Notes under the pieces: generated by a model
Told to the model about the DNA's origin: nothing
Databases searched by the model: none
Seen by the model: only the letters and a program-made list of their open reading frames with translations
From: Nitrospira sp.
GTDB lineage: Bacteria; Nitrospirota; Nitrospiria; Nitrospirales; Nitrospiraceae
DNA: 64,000 nucleotides
Assembly (NCBI GenBank): GCA_018242685.1
Contig: JAFEBM010000008.1
Coordinates: 1 to 64,000 of the forward strand
Direction of reading: 5' to 3'
Position numbers and translations under genes: made by a program
Shown here: piece by piece, positions 33,247 to 41,700 of the stretch
How the letters are laid out: each line of letters starts with the position of its first letter
Position numbering within the stretch: the stretch's first letter is position 1

Positions 33247-33971
33247 ACGTGGATGCCGTTACCGTCACGGAGTCATTGAGTCATCGGGTGGTTGCGGATC
33301 GGAAACCGGAACTGAGTCAATCAGCCGCAACGGTAAACGGGGACGTGGTCCCCCTGGCTCGACTCAGGCAGGGAGATGAAAGCGCGTTTGACGAGTTGGT
33401 TACCCGACACCACAGTGCCTTGATCAGAATGGCGATGGGCTATGTGGCGGATCGGGAAGTGGCGGAGGAAGTCGTTCAGGATACTTGGATGGCGGTCATC
33501 GAAGGGTTCGGTCGATTCGAAGGGCGATCGTCACTCCGCACCTGGATCTTCGGGATCATGATCCATAAGGCCAAGGACCGTGGAGTGCGCGAGAAACGAC
33601 ATGCGACCTTCTCCTCCTTCGAGTCTGTCGGCGACGACAGCGAGGAAGCAGTTGATCCATCTCGGTTTCACCAGTCCGGAGAGTGGGCCGGACATTGGGC
33701 TTTCCCGCCTCAGCCCTGGGATGAGCAGACACCGGAAAAGCTTCTGGCGTCACAGCAAGCGGTCAATGCCATGAACCAAGCGATCGAGGCGTTGCCGAGG
33801 ACATTGAAAGATGTGTTGATCCTCTGTGATGTCCAGGGAATCAACGCAAATGAAATTTGCGGAATCCTGAAGATTACCGCAACAAACTTGTATGTCAGGC
33901 TGCATCGGGCCAGAGAGCGGGTGCGTCAGGCTGTGGAGACCTATCTGGAGGGACGACGATCTGTCGTGTAA
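33243..33971 (+). CDS. ECF-type RNA polymerase sigma factor
   Basis: The 242-residue protein has sigma-70 region 2 ('AFDELVTRHHSALIRMAMGYVADREVAEEVVQDTWMAVIE' region, about 50-110) and region 4 ('EALPRTLKDVLILCDVQGINANEICGIL' region, about 178-230, with 'TNLYVRLHRARERVR'). A long acidic linker (about 125-165) separates them. Its start overlaps the STAS stop by four bases. It should redirect RNA polymerase to a stress or envelope regulon. Targets are unknown. The pair lies behind a sigma-54 promoter, so it may form a second tier of a cascade. Confidence 0.9.
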   Translation: MNVDAVTVTESLSHRVVADRKPELSQSAATVNGDVVPLARLRQGDESAFDELVTRHHSALIRMAMGYVADREVAEEVVQDTWMAVIEGFGRFEGRSSLRTWIFGIMIHKAKDRGVREKRHATFSSFESVGDDSEEAVDPSRFHQSGEWAGHWAFPPQPWDEQTPEKLLASQQAVNAMNQAIEALPRTLKDVLILCDVQGINANEICGILKITATNLYVRLHRARERVRQAVETYLEGRRSVV

Positions 33972-34024
33972 GGAAACACGGCGAGAATCGACTCAGCCAT
34001 AAGCACTCAAGGAGGATCTTTTCG

Positions 34025-34248
34025 ATGGCACAGGAAGAGGGACCGCCGACCATCATGGCGGGTTCTGCGCCTTTGGGATGGTCAAAGGATACAAGGCTAC
34101 GATTGATCCGGCGGCTTTTACGGTTGTCCGTGATAAACTGTATCTCAACTATAGTGAAACGGTTCATGTTCGGTGGCTCTCGGATATTCCCGCCTATGTT
34201 CAGAAGGCTGATGCCAACTGGCCGGAGGTTGGAAGCAAACCAAGGTGA
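34025..34248 (+). pseudogene. YHS-domain protein, broken 5' part
   Basis: Bases 34051-34248 read, in the frame ending at TGA 34246, as the C-terminal part of a YHS-domain protein: 'HHGGFCAFGMVKGYKATIDP', then 'AFTVVRDKLYLNYSE' and 'DIPAYVQKADANWPEVG'. That frame has a stop at 34000 and no start codon before the domain. An ATG at 34025 with an AAGGAGG ribosome binding site is in a different frame, so the gene is most simply explained by a frameshift between about 34040 and 34060 plus loss of the upstream domain. YHS domains are small metal-associated modules. The ribosome binding site may still drive a short peptide. Confidence 0.65.
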
Positions 34249-34318
34249 AGAAATAACGGAATACAGCTGTCTGATCATGTCGATCCACCAATACCAACTA
34301 CCAACCAGGAGGTTTCCA

Positions 34319-34624
34319 ATGAAGAAGATGATGCTCTCAATTGCGGCGGCCGCATGTGTGATGTGCCTAAGCGCCTATTCCTTTGCCGGCGAGATGGACA
34401 AGATGACCAACGAGATGAAAGGCGAGATGAAGGCCGATGTTGACGCCATGAAAGGCGGCATGGATGCCATGAAAGGAAAAACCGGCGCCATGAAGGGCGA
34501 GATGAAAGAAGAGATGAAGGCAAAAACAGATTCAATGAAAGCGTCGAAGGATGCCATGAAAGACGAGATGAAAGCCACAAAAGATGCGATGAAAGGCGAC
34601 ATGAAGGGAGTATTAGGCTACTAA
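34319..34624 (+). CDS. Exported Met/Lys-repeat protein
   Basis: ATG 34319 follows AGGAGG. The 101-residue product has a signal peptide ('MLSIAAAACVMCLSAYSFAG'). The mature part consists almost entirely of a degenerate repeat of the type MK(G/D/A)EMKA, with Met every 3-4 residues ('MKGEMKADVDAMKGGMDAMK'). It is predicted helical and highly charged. The Met spacing could bind soft metals such as Cu(I), or the protein could act as an apolipoprotein-like spacer; neither is shown. A similar exported protein is encoded at 48074. A strong inverted-repeat terminator follows. It may belong to the STAS/ECF region's regulon. Confidence 0.75.
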   Translation: MKKMMLSIAAAACVMCLSAYSFAGEMDKMTNEMKGEMKADVDAMKGGMDAMKGKTGAMKGEMKEEMKAKTDSMKASKDAMKDEMKATKDAMKGDMKGVLGY

Positions 34625-34652
34625 ACATCAGGTCCATTCATGTTGTGACTTG

Positions 34653-34697
34653 CCACGGCCTGCGCTCGGGTATCCGACCGCAGGCCGTGGTGTTTTT
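34653..34697 (+). terminator. Terminator after the Met/Lys-repeat gene
   Basis: CCACGGCCTGCG (34653-34664) pairs perfectly with CGCAGGCCGTGG (34679-34690). An inner TCGG/CCGA stem caps the loop and TGTTTTT follows. The GGCC core resembles the terminators at 47933 and 48473, which follow related small-protein genes. Confidence 0.85.
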
Positions 34698-34785
34698 CCG
34701 CGTAGGTTACCCACCGATTGTAAGGAACCGTCTCCGTCTCCGACCAACCAGTACGTTGTGCATCTTTGGAGTGAGGAGGTGTGCT

Positions 34786-35712
34786 ATGGCGGAACTCGTC
34801 CAATCGATGGACGCGGCGTTCAGACGAGGAAAAGAGTCAGAGCTATCGGCGGACCCGTCGGCATCGGACATGCCTCGTGCCAGTGATCACAGGGTTTCTT
34901 CTCCTTCTGCGATCGAACGGGTGTACCGCCATCGGCTGCCGGTGCGGATCAGCCATTGGCTGAATGTTCCGTTCCTCATCATCCTGATCATGAGCGGCCT
35001 GCAGATCTTTAATGCGCATCCGGCGCTCTACTGGGGCGATCGTTCCGATCGTGACCGTTCGTTGCTCTCGATCCGGCCGGTACAAACTGCCGGCGGTGAA
35101 ATAAAAGGCCTCACAACGATTCTGGGACATCCATTCGATACGACCGGGGTGCTTGGCTATTCCGGCGGCATGAGACGCGCGTTTCCTGCTTGGGCAACTA
35201 TCCCAAGTGCCAGATGGCTCGCGATGGGACGACAATGGCACCTATTCTTTGCCTGGCTTTTTGTGATCAACGGTCTCGTGTTCACCGCCTATGCCTTGGC
35301 GAGTCGACATGCCACCAGCGACCTGGTTCCAACCAAGAAAGATTGGCGTGGCATCGGCAAGTCCGTGAGAGATCATCTGCTCCTCAGACATCCTGCCGGT
35401 GACGAAGCCAAGCGGTACAACGTCCTTCAGAAACTGGCCTACGCCGGCGTCTTGTTCATCGTGGCGCCGCTGATTGTGCTGACCGGGCTCGCGATGTCAC
35501 CGATGATCGATACGGCATTTCCGTGGCTGTTGACCGTCTTCGGAGGTCGCCAGGCGGCGAGGACCATTCACTTTATCGCCTGTTTTTCGTTCGTTGGATT
35601 CATCCTGATTCACGTCATCCAAGTGATCCTCACCGGGTTCTTCAACAACATTCGCTCGATGGTTACCGGTTGGTTTCTCGTCAAACATCAAGGAGTGACC
35701 CATGAAACATGA
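34786..35712 (+). CDS. Membrane cytochrome b (thiosulfate reductase/hydrogenase type)
   Basis: ATG 34786 follows GAGGAGGT. The 308-residue protein has a hydrophilic N-terminus and four to five transmembrane helices. Helix 1 includes 'RISHWLNVPFLIILIMSGLQIF'; later helices include 'QWHLFFAWLFVINGLVFTAYAL' and 'TIHFIACFSFVGFILIHVIQV', with His residues placed to bind two b hemes. The family is cytochrome b561/b of Ni-Fe hydrogenases and thiosulfate/formate reductases, which exchanges electrons between quinone and a periplasmic enzyme. The start of the molybdopterin oxidoreductase overlaps its end by 11 bp, so the pair likely forms one enzyme. Confidence 0.88.
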   Translation: MAELVQSMDAAFRRGKESELSADPSASDMPRASDHRVSSPSAIERVYRHRLPVRISHWLNVPFLIILIMSGLQIFNAHPALYWGDRSDRDRSLLSIRPVQTAGGEIKGLTTILGHPFDTTGVLGYSGGMRRAFPAWATIPSARWLAMGRQWHLFFAWLFVINGLVFTAYALASRHATSDLVPTKKDWRGIGKSVRDHLLLRHPAGDEAKRYNVLQKLAYAGVLFIVAPLIVLTGLAMSPMIDTAFPWLLTVFGGRQAARTIHFIACFSFVGFILIHVIQVILTGFFNNIRSMVTGWFLVKHQGVTHET

Positions 35713-36472
35713 ACGCGCGATAGAGCGACGCCGATTTCTGAAAGGAACGTTGGGGGCGGCAAGTCTGGTTGCACTTTCGGGTTGCGATAATCTCACGCAG
35801 AGCAGCTGGTTTCCGGCTAGCCTCAGCAAAGCCGAACGGTGGACGGAAGCAGCGCAACGGGCGGTTACTCCCAGAGACGCATTGGCAAAAGAATACGGCG
35901 CAGCCGATATTTCAACGATCTTTCCGGCGAACGGCAACACCGATCCCGGCACGAAAGAGTACGCTCAGCATGTCACGCAGAATTTTTCTGAATGGACATT
36001 GGAAGTAGTCGGCTTGGTGCAGACGCCGAGAAGTTGGTCGCTGGCCACGCTGAAAGAACTGCCCTCTCGAACACAGATTACTCGGCATGACTGCGTGGAG
36101 GGCTGGAGCGCCATTGGGAAATGGACCGGTATTCCTGTCGGCGATTTGCTGCACCACGTCGAACCGTTGCCGAATGCCTGCTACGCCGTGTTCCACTGCG
36201 CCGATGTGGATGACGAAGGAATCGCCTATTACGAGAGCATGGCAACGGCCGATTGTTATCACCCTCAGACAATTCTGGCCTACGAGCTCAATGGCGCGCC
36301 ATTGGATATTCCGCATGGCGCCCCGCTTCGGCTCCGCTTCGAACGGCAGCTTGGGTATAAGCAGGCAAAGTATGTGATGAAGATCGAATTGGTTGAGTCC
36401 CTAGTCGGTATCGGCGGCGGGAAAGGGGGCTATTGGGAGGATCAGGGGTATGAATGGTATGCAGGGATTTAG
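35702..36472 (+). CDS. Tat-exported molybdopterin oxidoreductase (sulfite oxidase/MsrP-like)
   Basis: The 256-residue protein begins with a twin-arginine signal ('ERRRFLKGTLGAASLVALSGC'); the terminal LSGC could also be a lipobox. The sulfite-oxidase fold is seen in 'ITRHDCVEGWSAIGKWTGIPVGDLL', where C131 should ligate molybdenum, and in 'LAYELNGAPLDIPHGAPLRLRF' and 'LGYKQAKYVMKIELVES'. Natural substrates in this family include sulfite and methionine sulfoxide; the substrate here is not known. Membrane electron exchange would be through the overlapping cytochrome b, which differs from the MsrQ partner of classical MsrP. Ribosome binding site AAGGAG precedes the ATG. Confidence 0.88.
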   Translation: MKHERAIERRRFLKGTLGAASLVALSGCDNLTQSSWFPASLSKAERWTEAAQRAVTPRDALAKEYGAADISTIFPANGNTDPGTKEYAQHVTQNFSEWTLEVVGLVQTPRSWSLATLKELPSRTQITRHDCVEGWSAIGKWTGIPVGDLLHHVEPLPNACYAVFHCADVDDEGIAYYESMATADCYHPQTILAYELNGAPLDIPHGAPLRLRFERQLGYKQAKYVMKIELVESLVGIGGGKGGYWEDQGYEWYAGI

Positions 36473-36631
36473 AGGCAAGTCACGGTTACGGCAATAGGGA
36501 CGGCCTATCTCAAAGCCGTCGCCGCCTCACCACCCGTCCTAGGAAACTTCCCAGCTGTCATTTAGACGACAGTCTTATTATTCTGACTTCTCGACCGAAC
36601 CTTTTGCCGAATAGAAAGCGGGAGTCTCCAA

Positions 36632-37816
36632 ATGACGAATTATACATATCTGATTATCGGGGGAGGGATGACTGCGGCTGCCGCGGTTGACGGCATCCGT
36701 GAAGTGGATTCGACAGGAAGCATCGGGCTGATCAGCGCGGAGCAAGATTCGCCTTATGATCGGCCTCCTCTCACCAAGGGGCTCTGGAAGGGAAAGTCGC
36801 TGGACAGTATCTGGTGGGACGCGAAGAAAAGCGACGTGACGACGCATCTTGGGCGAGTTGTCCGGGAAGTTGTTCCTGGCCAGAAGCGCGTCCTATGCGA
36901 GGACGGAGCCGCTTTCGCCTATGACAAACTCTTATTGGCCACCGGCGGCACGCCTCGACGCTTGCCTTTCGGTGAAGACCATATCATCTACTTCTGGACT
37001 CTTCCTGATTACCATCGACTGCGCGCGCTCACCGAAACGGGTCAGCGATTTGCCGTCATCGGCGGAGGGTTCATCGGCTCAGAAATCGCCGCGGCGCTGA
37101 CCATGAACGGGAAACAAGTCGTCATGATCTTTCCCGACAGCGATATCAGCGCTCGTGTCTTTCCGCCTCCGCTGGCCCGGTACGTGACTGATTTGTACCG
37201 AAACAAAGGCATTGACGTGTTGACGGGTCAACAGCCGATCGGAGTGGAGAGGCGCGATGGACGGTATGGTCTGACGACAAACACCAAGCGGGAAACCGTC
37301 GTCGATGGGGTCATTGCCGGAATCGGCATTGAGCCGAATGTCGACCTCGCCAAGGCCATCGGACTCGAGATAGAAGACGGCATCATCGTGGACGAGCTGT
37401 TGCGGACGAGTCGTGCCGATATCTATGCCGCAGGCGATGCGGTATCGTTTTACAACCTAGCGTTGGAGACACGCGTTCGAGTGGAGCATGAGGACAACGC
37501 CAATTCCATGGGACGCCTGGCAGGGAGGAATATGGCCGGCAAGTCCGAGCCCTATCACCATCTTCCGTTCTTCTACTCCGATCTGTTCGACTTGGGGTAT
37601 GAAGCTGTGGGACAAACGGATTCACGGTTGGAGACATTCGCCGATTGGAGACGCCCGAACGAGGAAGGGGTCATCTACTATCTGAAGGACAGTCGAGTGC
37701 GCGGAGTGTTGTTATGGAATGTGTGGGAGCAGATCGATGCCGCCCGCCGGTTGATCGCGGAGCCCGGTCCGTTTAACGCGGAGAACCTCAAGGGACGGAT
37801 AGCGGCTGAGGCTTGA
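36632..37816 (+). CDS. FAD-dependent ferredoxin/rubredoxin reductase-like protein
   Basis: The 394-residue cytoplasmic flavoprotein has 'YLIIGGGMTAAAAV' (FAD), 'PYDRPPLTKGLW' (typical of ferredoxin reductases and AIF), 'FAVIGGGFIGSEIAAAL' (NAD(P)H) and 'DIYAAGDAV' (second FAD motif). A C-terminal domain of about 80 residues follows ('HLPFFYSDLFDLGYEAVG'). It transfers electrons between NAD(P)H and a small iron-sulfur protein or oxygen. It lies 159 bp downstream of the molybdopterin enzyme, with its own probable promoter in between, so joint function is possible only by proximity. Confidence 0.87.
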   Translation: MTNYTYLIIGGGMTAAAAVDGIREVDSTGSIGLISAEQDSPYDRPPLTKGLWKGKSLDSIWWDAKKSDVTTHLGRVVREVVPGQKRVLCEDGAAFAYDKLLLATGGTPRRLPFGEDHIIYFWTLPDYHRLRALTETGQRFAVIGGGFIGSEIAAALTMNGKQVVMIFPDSDISARVFPPPLARYVTDLYRNKGIDVLTGQQPIGVERRDGRYGLTTNTKRETVVDGVIAGIGIEPNVDLAKAIGLEIEDGIIVDELLRTSRADIYAAGDAVSFYNLALETRVRVEHEDNANSMGRLAGRNMAGKSEPYHHLPFFYSDLFDLGYEAVGQTDSRLETFADWRRPNEEGVIYYLKDSRVRGVLLWNVWEQIDAARRLIAEPGPFNAENLKGRIAAEA

Positions 37817-37825
37817 AATGTAGAC

Positions 37826-37985
37826 ATGGCACGGACGAAACCGAAATTGAAGGAAGCGCCGCCATAGCTCATCAAAAGCGACAAGACCGACCATTTGGCC
37901 GTGCATCAAGGCACGGCGCTCAAAAAGTTCGCAGAGAAAATCGCACAACGAAGAAGCGGTCGCGCAGCTGAAGAATCAATTCGAG
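37826..37985 (+). pseudogene. Possible short gene remnant
   Basis: From ATG 37826 a basic peptide 'MARTKPKLKEAPP' ends at TAG 37865. The same frame continues 'LIKSDKTDHLAVHQGTALKK' and a charged helical stretch into the end of the glycosyltransferase gene on the other strand. The composition looks protein-like on both sides of the stop, suggesting the start of a decayed gene. I do not recognise the family. Confidence 0.35.
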
Positions 37986-38711
37986 TCAGCGCCGACCGTC
38001 ATACCACACAGATAACTGTTTTTTGTCGCGTAAGGTCTTTCTTGGAAGCAGCAGGACACGGAAGATCTGGCCGGCAATCTCTCGGCCTGAATAGAGCGAG
38101 ATTTTTCGGGATGACGTCTCCAGCGGATGCCTGGTTAAGATCGTGAAGCGAAGGCCGCGTTTTCGCCCCCATTGCTTCAGCTGCTTGCTGAGCGCGATTT
38201 CGTCCAGTGCATAGAGATTCTGATCGAACCCGCCGACATCTTGAAATGCATCACGCCGACATACCACCAAGGCGCCTGCCGCCCACCGAAACAAAATCGA
38301 TACGCCGGTCCAGATACGCAGCGTCACGTCTGCCCACCAAGGCAACCCGTCCATATGCAATGTGCTGCCGCAACCCACGTACTTCCCCGATTCAATCATC
38401 CGCAAAATATCGGCAAGTAGACCAGGGATCAACAGGCTGTCGGCATCCAAGAACAGCAACCAGTCTCCGGTGGCATGAGCGGCGCCGGCGTTACGAGCCC
38501 GGCCGATTTGATTGATCGGTTCAAAGACGACTCTTGCGCCGGACTGTCTGGCCAGCTCAGCCGTGTTGTCGGTGGAGTTGTTGTCGACGACAATGATCTC
38601 GGATGTAAAACCAGATGTCTGGTTGGCAGCGATCGATACAGAAACAGATTGCAGGCATCGCTCGATCAGACGTGCTTCGTTGAACGCTGGAATGATGATG
38701 GAAAGATGCAT
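37986..38711 (-). CDS. Family 2 glycosyltransferase
   Basis: The 241-residue protein has the GT-A nucleotide-sugar fold: 'LSIIIPAFNEARLIERCL' at the N-terminus, 'IIVVDNNSTDNTAELA', 'GRARNAGAAHATGDWLLFLDADS' with the DxD motif, and 'GFDQNLYALDEIALSKQLK' for the acceptor/base region. A short hydrophobic segment ('WTGVSILFRWAAGALVV') may associate with the membrane. It transfers a sugar from an activated donor to a lipid or glycan; specificity is not readable. It is divergent from the helicase gene. Confidence 0.88.
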   Translation of the reverse strand: MHLSIIIPAFNEARLIERCLQSVSVSIAANQTSGFTSEIIVVDNNSTDNTAELARQSGARVVFEPINQIGRARNAGAAHATGDWLLFLDADSLLIPGLLADILRMIESGKYVGCGSTLHMDGLPWWADVTLRIWTGVSILFRWAAGALVVCRRDAFQDVGGFDQNLYALDEIALSKQLKQWGRKRGLRFTILTRHPLETSSRKISLYSGREIAGQIFRVLLLPRKTLRDKKQLSVWYDGRR

Positions 38712-38771
38712 ACAACAACTATGATGCCATAACTGCTTGTGTCATGAAATAGACAATCACCAGGAGAGCCG

Positions 38772-41700
38772 GTGAAGGCGACAGTAGGCCTGATCGGCAT
38801 ACCGGAGCCTGTCATGCATGGTAAGATGCCGCCGATGCCGCTCACTCGGTTCCATCCGATCATCGCGGAATGGTTTGCTTCGCACGTCGGCCAGCCGACC
38901 GACGTGCAAATCCAAGCATGGCCTGCAATTCAATCAGGCGTGGATGCGCTGATAGCCGCGCCGACCGGATCGGGCAAGACCCTTGCCGCTTTTCTCTCCT
39001 GCATCGATCAACTCTTTAAACAGGCGCTCAATCGTGAACTCGACGACCATACGCAGGTCCTCTATGTCTCGCCGCTCAAGGCGCTGAGCAATGATATCCA
39101 GAAGAATCTTCAGAAACCGCTCGCAGAAATCGGGCAACTCGCGTTGCAGGCTGGGTTACTGATGCCGGAGCTGCGCGTGCTTGTTCGCACCGGCGATACA
39201 CCGATGGCGGATCGGCAGCAGATGCTCAAGCGCCCGCCACACATTCTCGTCACCACACCGGAATCGCTCTTCATCCTGCTCACGGCGGATAAAAGCCGGC
39301 GCTTGTTGCAGACCGTGCGCACGGTGATCGTCGATGAAATTCATGCGCTGGCGCCGAACAAGCGTGGAGCCCATGTGGCGCTCTCGTTAGAACGGCTGGA
39401 GGCGCTGACGTTGACGAAGCCGCAACGGATCGGCCTCTCAGCCACGCAGCGGCCGATAGTAACGGTTGCGCAGTTCTTCGTCGGTGATCGCCCGATGCCG
39501 ATGATCATCGATGTGGGTCACAAGCGGCAAATGGACCTTGCGATTGAAGTGCCGAAGGATGAACTGAGCGCCGTCGCGACCAACGCCATCTGGGCCGACA
39601 TCTATGACCGTGTAGCTGATCTCGTACGGCAACATCGCACGACGTTGGTCTTCGTCAACACACGCCGCTTAGCCGAACGGGTCTCCCACTATCTGGAAGA
39701 ACGGCTCTCGGATCTCGGACTTGACGCAGTGGCGGCCCATCATGGCAGCCTGTCGCGGCAGATTCGGTTGTCTGCCGAGGAACGGTTGAAGTCGGGCGTG
39801 ACCCGCGTGGTCGTGGCGACAGCGTCACTTGAACTCGGGATCGACGTCGGCACGGTTGATCTGGTCTGCCAGATCGGCTCGCCACGGGCGATCGCGACTT
39901 GTTTGCAGCGGATCGGTCGCGCCGGTCATTGGATCACAGCCATACCGAAAGGGCGGCTGTTTGCCACGACCAGAGATGAGCTGCTCGAGTGCGCCGCGTT
40001 GATCCGAGCGATTAAACAGGGAACGTTGGACCGCATCGAGGTCCCGACGGCACCGCTTGATATTCTGGCTCAACAGATCGTCGCCGCCGCAGCGACGCAA
40101 GCCTGGACAGAAGAGGAGCTGTTTGCATTGGTCCGCCGCGCTGGTCCCTATCGAGAGCTGGATCGCGCCACATTCGACCGTATTGTAAAGATGTTGGCCG
40201 ATGGCATTGCAACCAACCGGGGCAGGGGGCTAGCCCATCTCTATCACGATCGGATCAACCATCGTGTGAAAGGACGGCGAGGGGCGCGGCTGGCGGCGAT
40301 CACCTCAGGCGGTGCGATTCCCGATACCGCTAACTATGCTGTAGTGGCGGAACCGGACGGCACGGTTGTAGGAACGGTGGATGAAGACTTTGCCGTCGAG
40401 AGTCTGGCGGGCGACATCATGTTGCTCGGCAACACATCCTGGCGGATCAAGGGTGTCGAGAGGGGAAAGGTGCGGGTGGAAGACGCCCATGGCGCGCCGC
40501 CCAACATTCCGTTTTGGCGGGGCGAGGCTCCTTCGCGCACGGCGGAACTCTCAGCGGAAGTGGCTCAGCTACGACAATTGATTGCTGAACGGGCTGGTTC
40601 CTCTGAATCCTCACCTGGTGCACTCAGCACCCAGCACTCCGCACTTCAGTGGCTCAAGCAGGACTGCGGTCTGGATCAACGGGGAGCCCAACAGGCCGTC
40701 GAATATGTCTTGATCGGGAAAGCTGTGTTGGGAGTCGTGCCGACCCAGGACACACTCGTGGTCGAACGGTTCTTCGATGAAAGCGGTGGAATGCAGCTGG
40801 TGATCCATGCGCCGTTCGGCGGGCGGATCAATAGAGCCTGGGGGCTCGCCTTGCGGAAACGATTCTGTGTGACCTTCGACTTTGAGCTGCAAGCAGCGGC
40901 CACGGATAACGGCCTCGTGATTTCGTTGGGAGAAAAGCACAGTTTCCCGCTGGAATCCGTGTTCGGCTATCTCCATTCCAATAGTTTGCGCGAGGTCTTG
41001 ATCCAAGCGGTGCTGTTGGCGCCGATGTTCGCCACGCGCTGGCGCTGGAACGTTTCACGATCGTTGGCCTTGTTGCGGTTTGCCAATGGCAAGAAAGTCC
41101 CGCCGCAGATTCAGCGGATGAAAGCAGAAGACCTGCTGGCAGCGGTATTTCCGGATGCCATCGCTTGTCAGGAAAACCTGACCGGCGAGCGGGCTATGCG
41201 GCAGATTCCGGATCATCCGCTGGTACAGGAAACGCTGCGGGACTGTCTCACTGAAGCAATGGATCTTGATGGCCTCACGAATGTCCTTCGACGGATCGAA
41301 GCAGGCACAATCCGTTGCGTCGCCATCGATACGCCGGCGCCCTCTGTTTTTTCGCACGAAATCCTCAACGCGAATCCCTACGCCTTCCTGGACGATGCGC
41401 CGCTGGAAGAACGGCGGTCTCGGGCGGTCGAGCTGCGGCGGACGCTGCCGCCTGACTTGCTCGGAGAGATCGGTGCGCTCGATCCGGCAGCGATCGCCGA
41501 AGTCGCCCGCGAATCCTGGCCGGTCGTGCGCGATGCCGACGAACTACATGATGCGCTGCTGACTCTGGTCTGGGTGCCTGAGTCTACGATCCAGCAATGG
41601 CAGCCCTATCTGCCGCTACTCGTGGAATCCGGTCGCGCCGTCCTGCTCACCCCTGATTCCTCACCATTCATTCCTCACCCTGTAAAGGGGTGTGTGGCAA

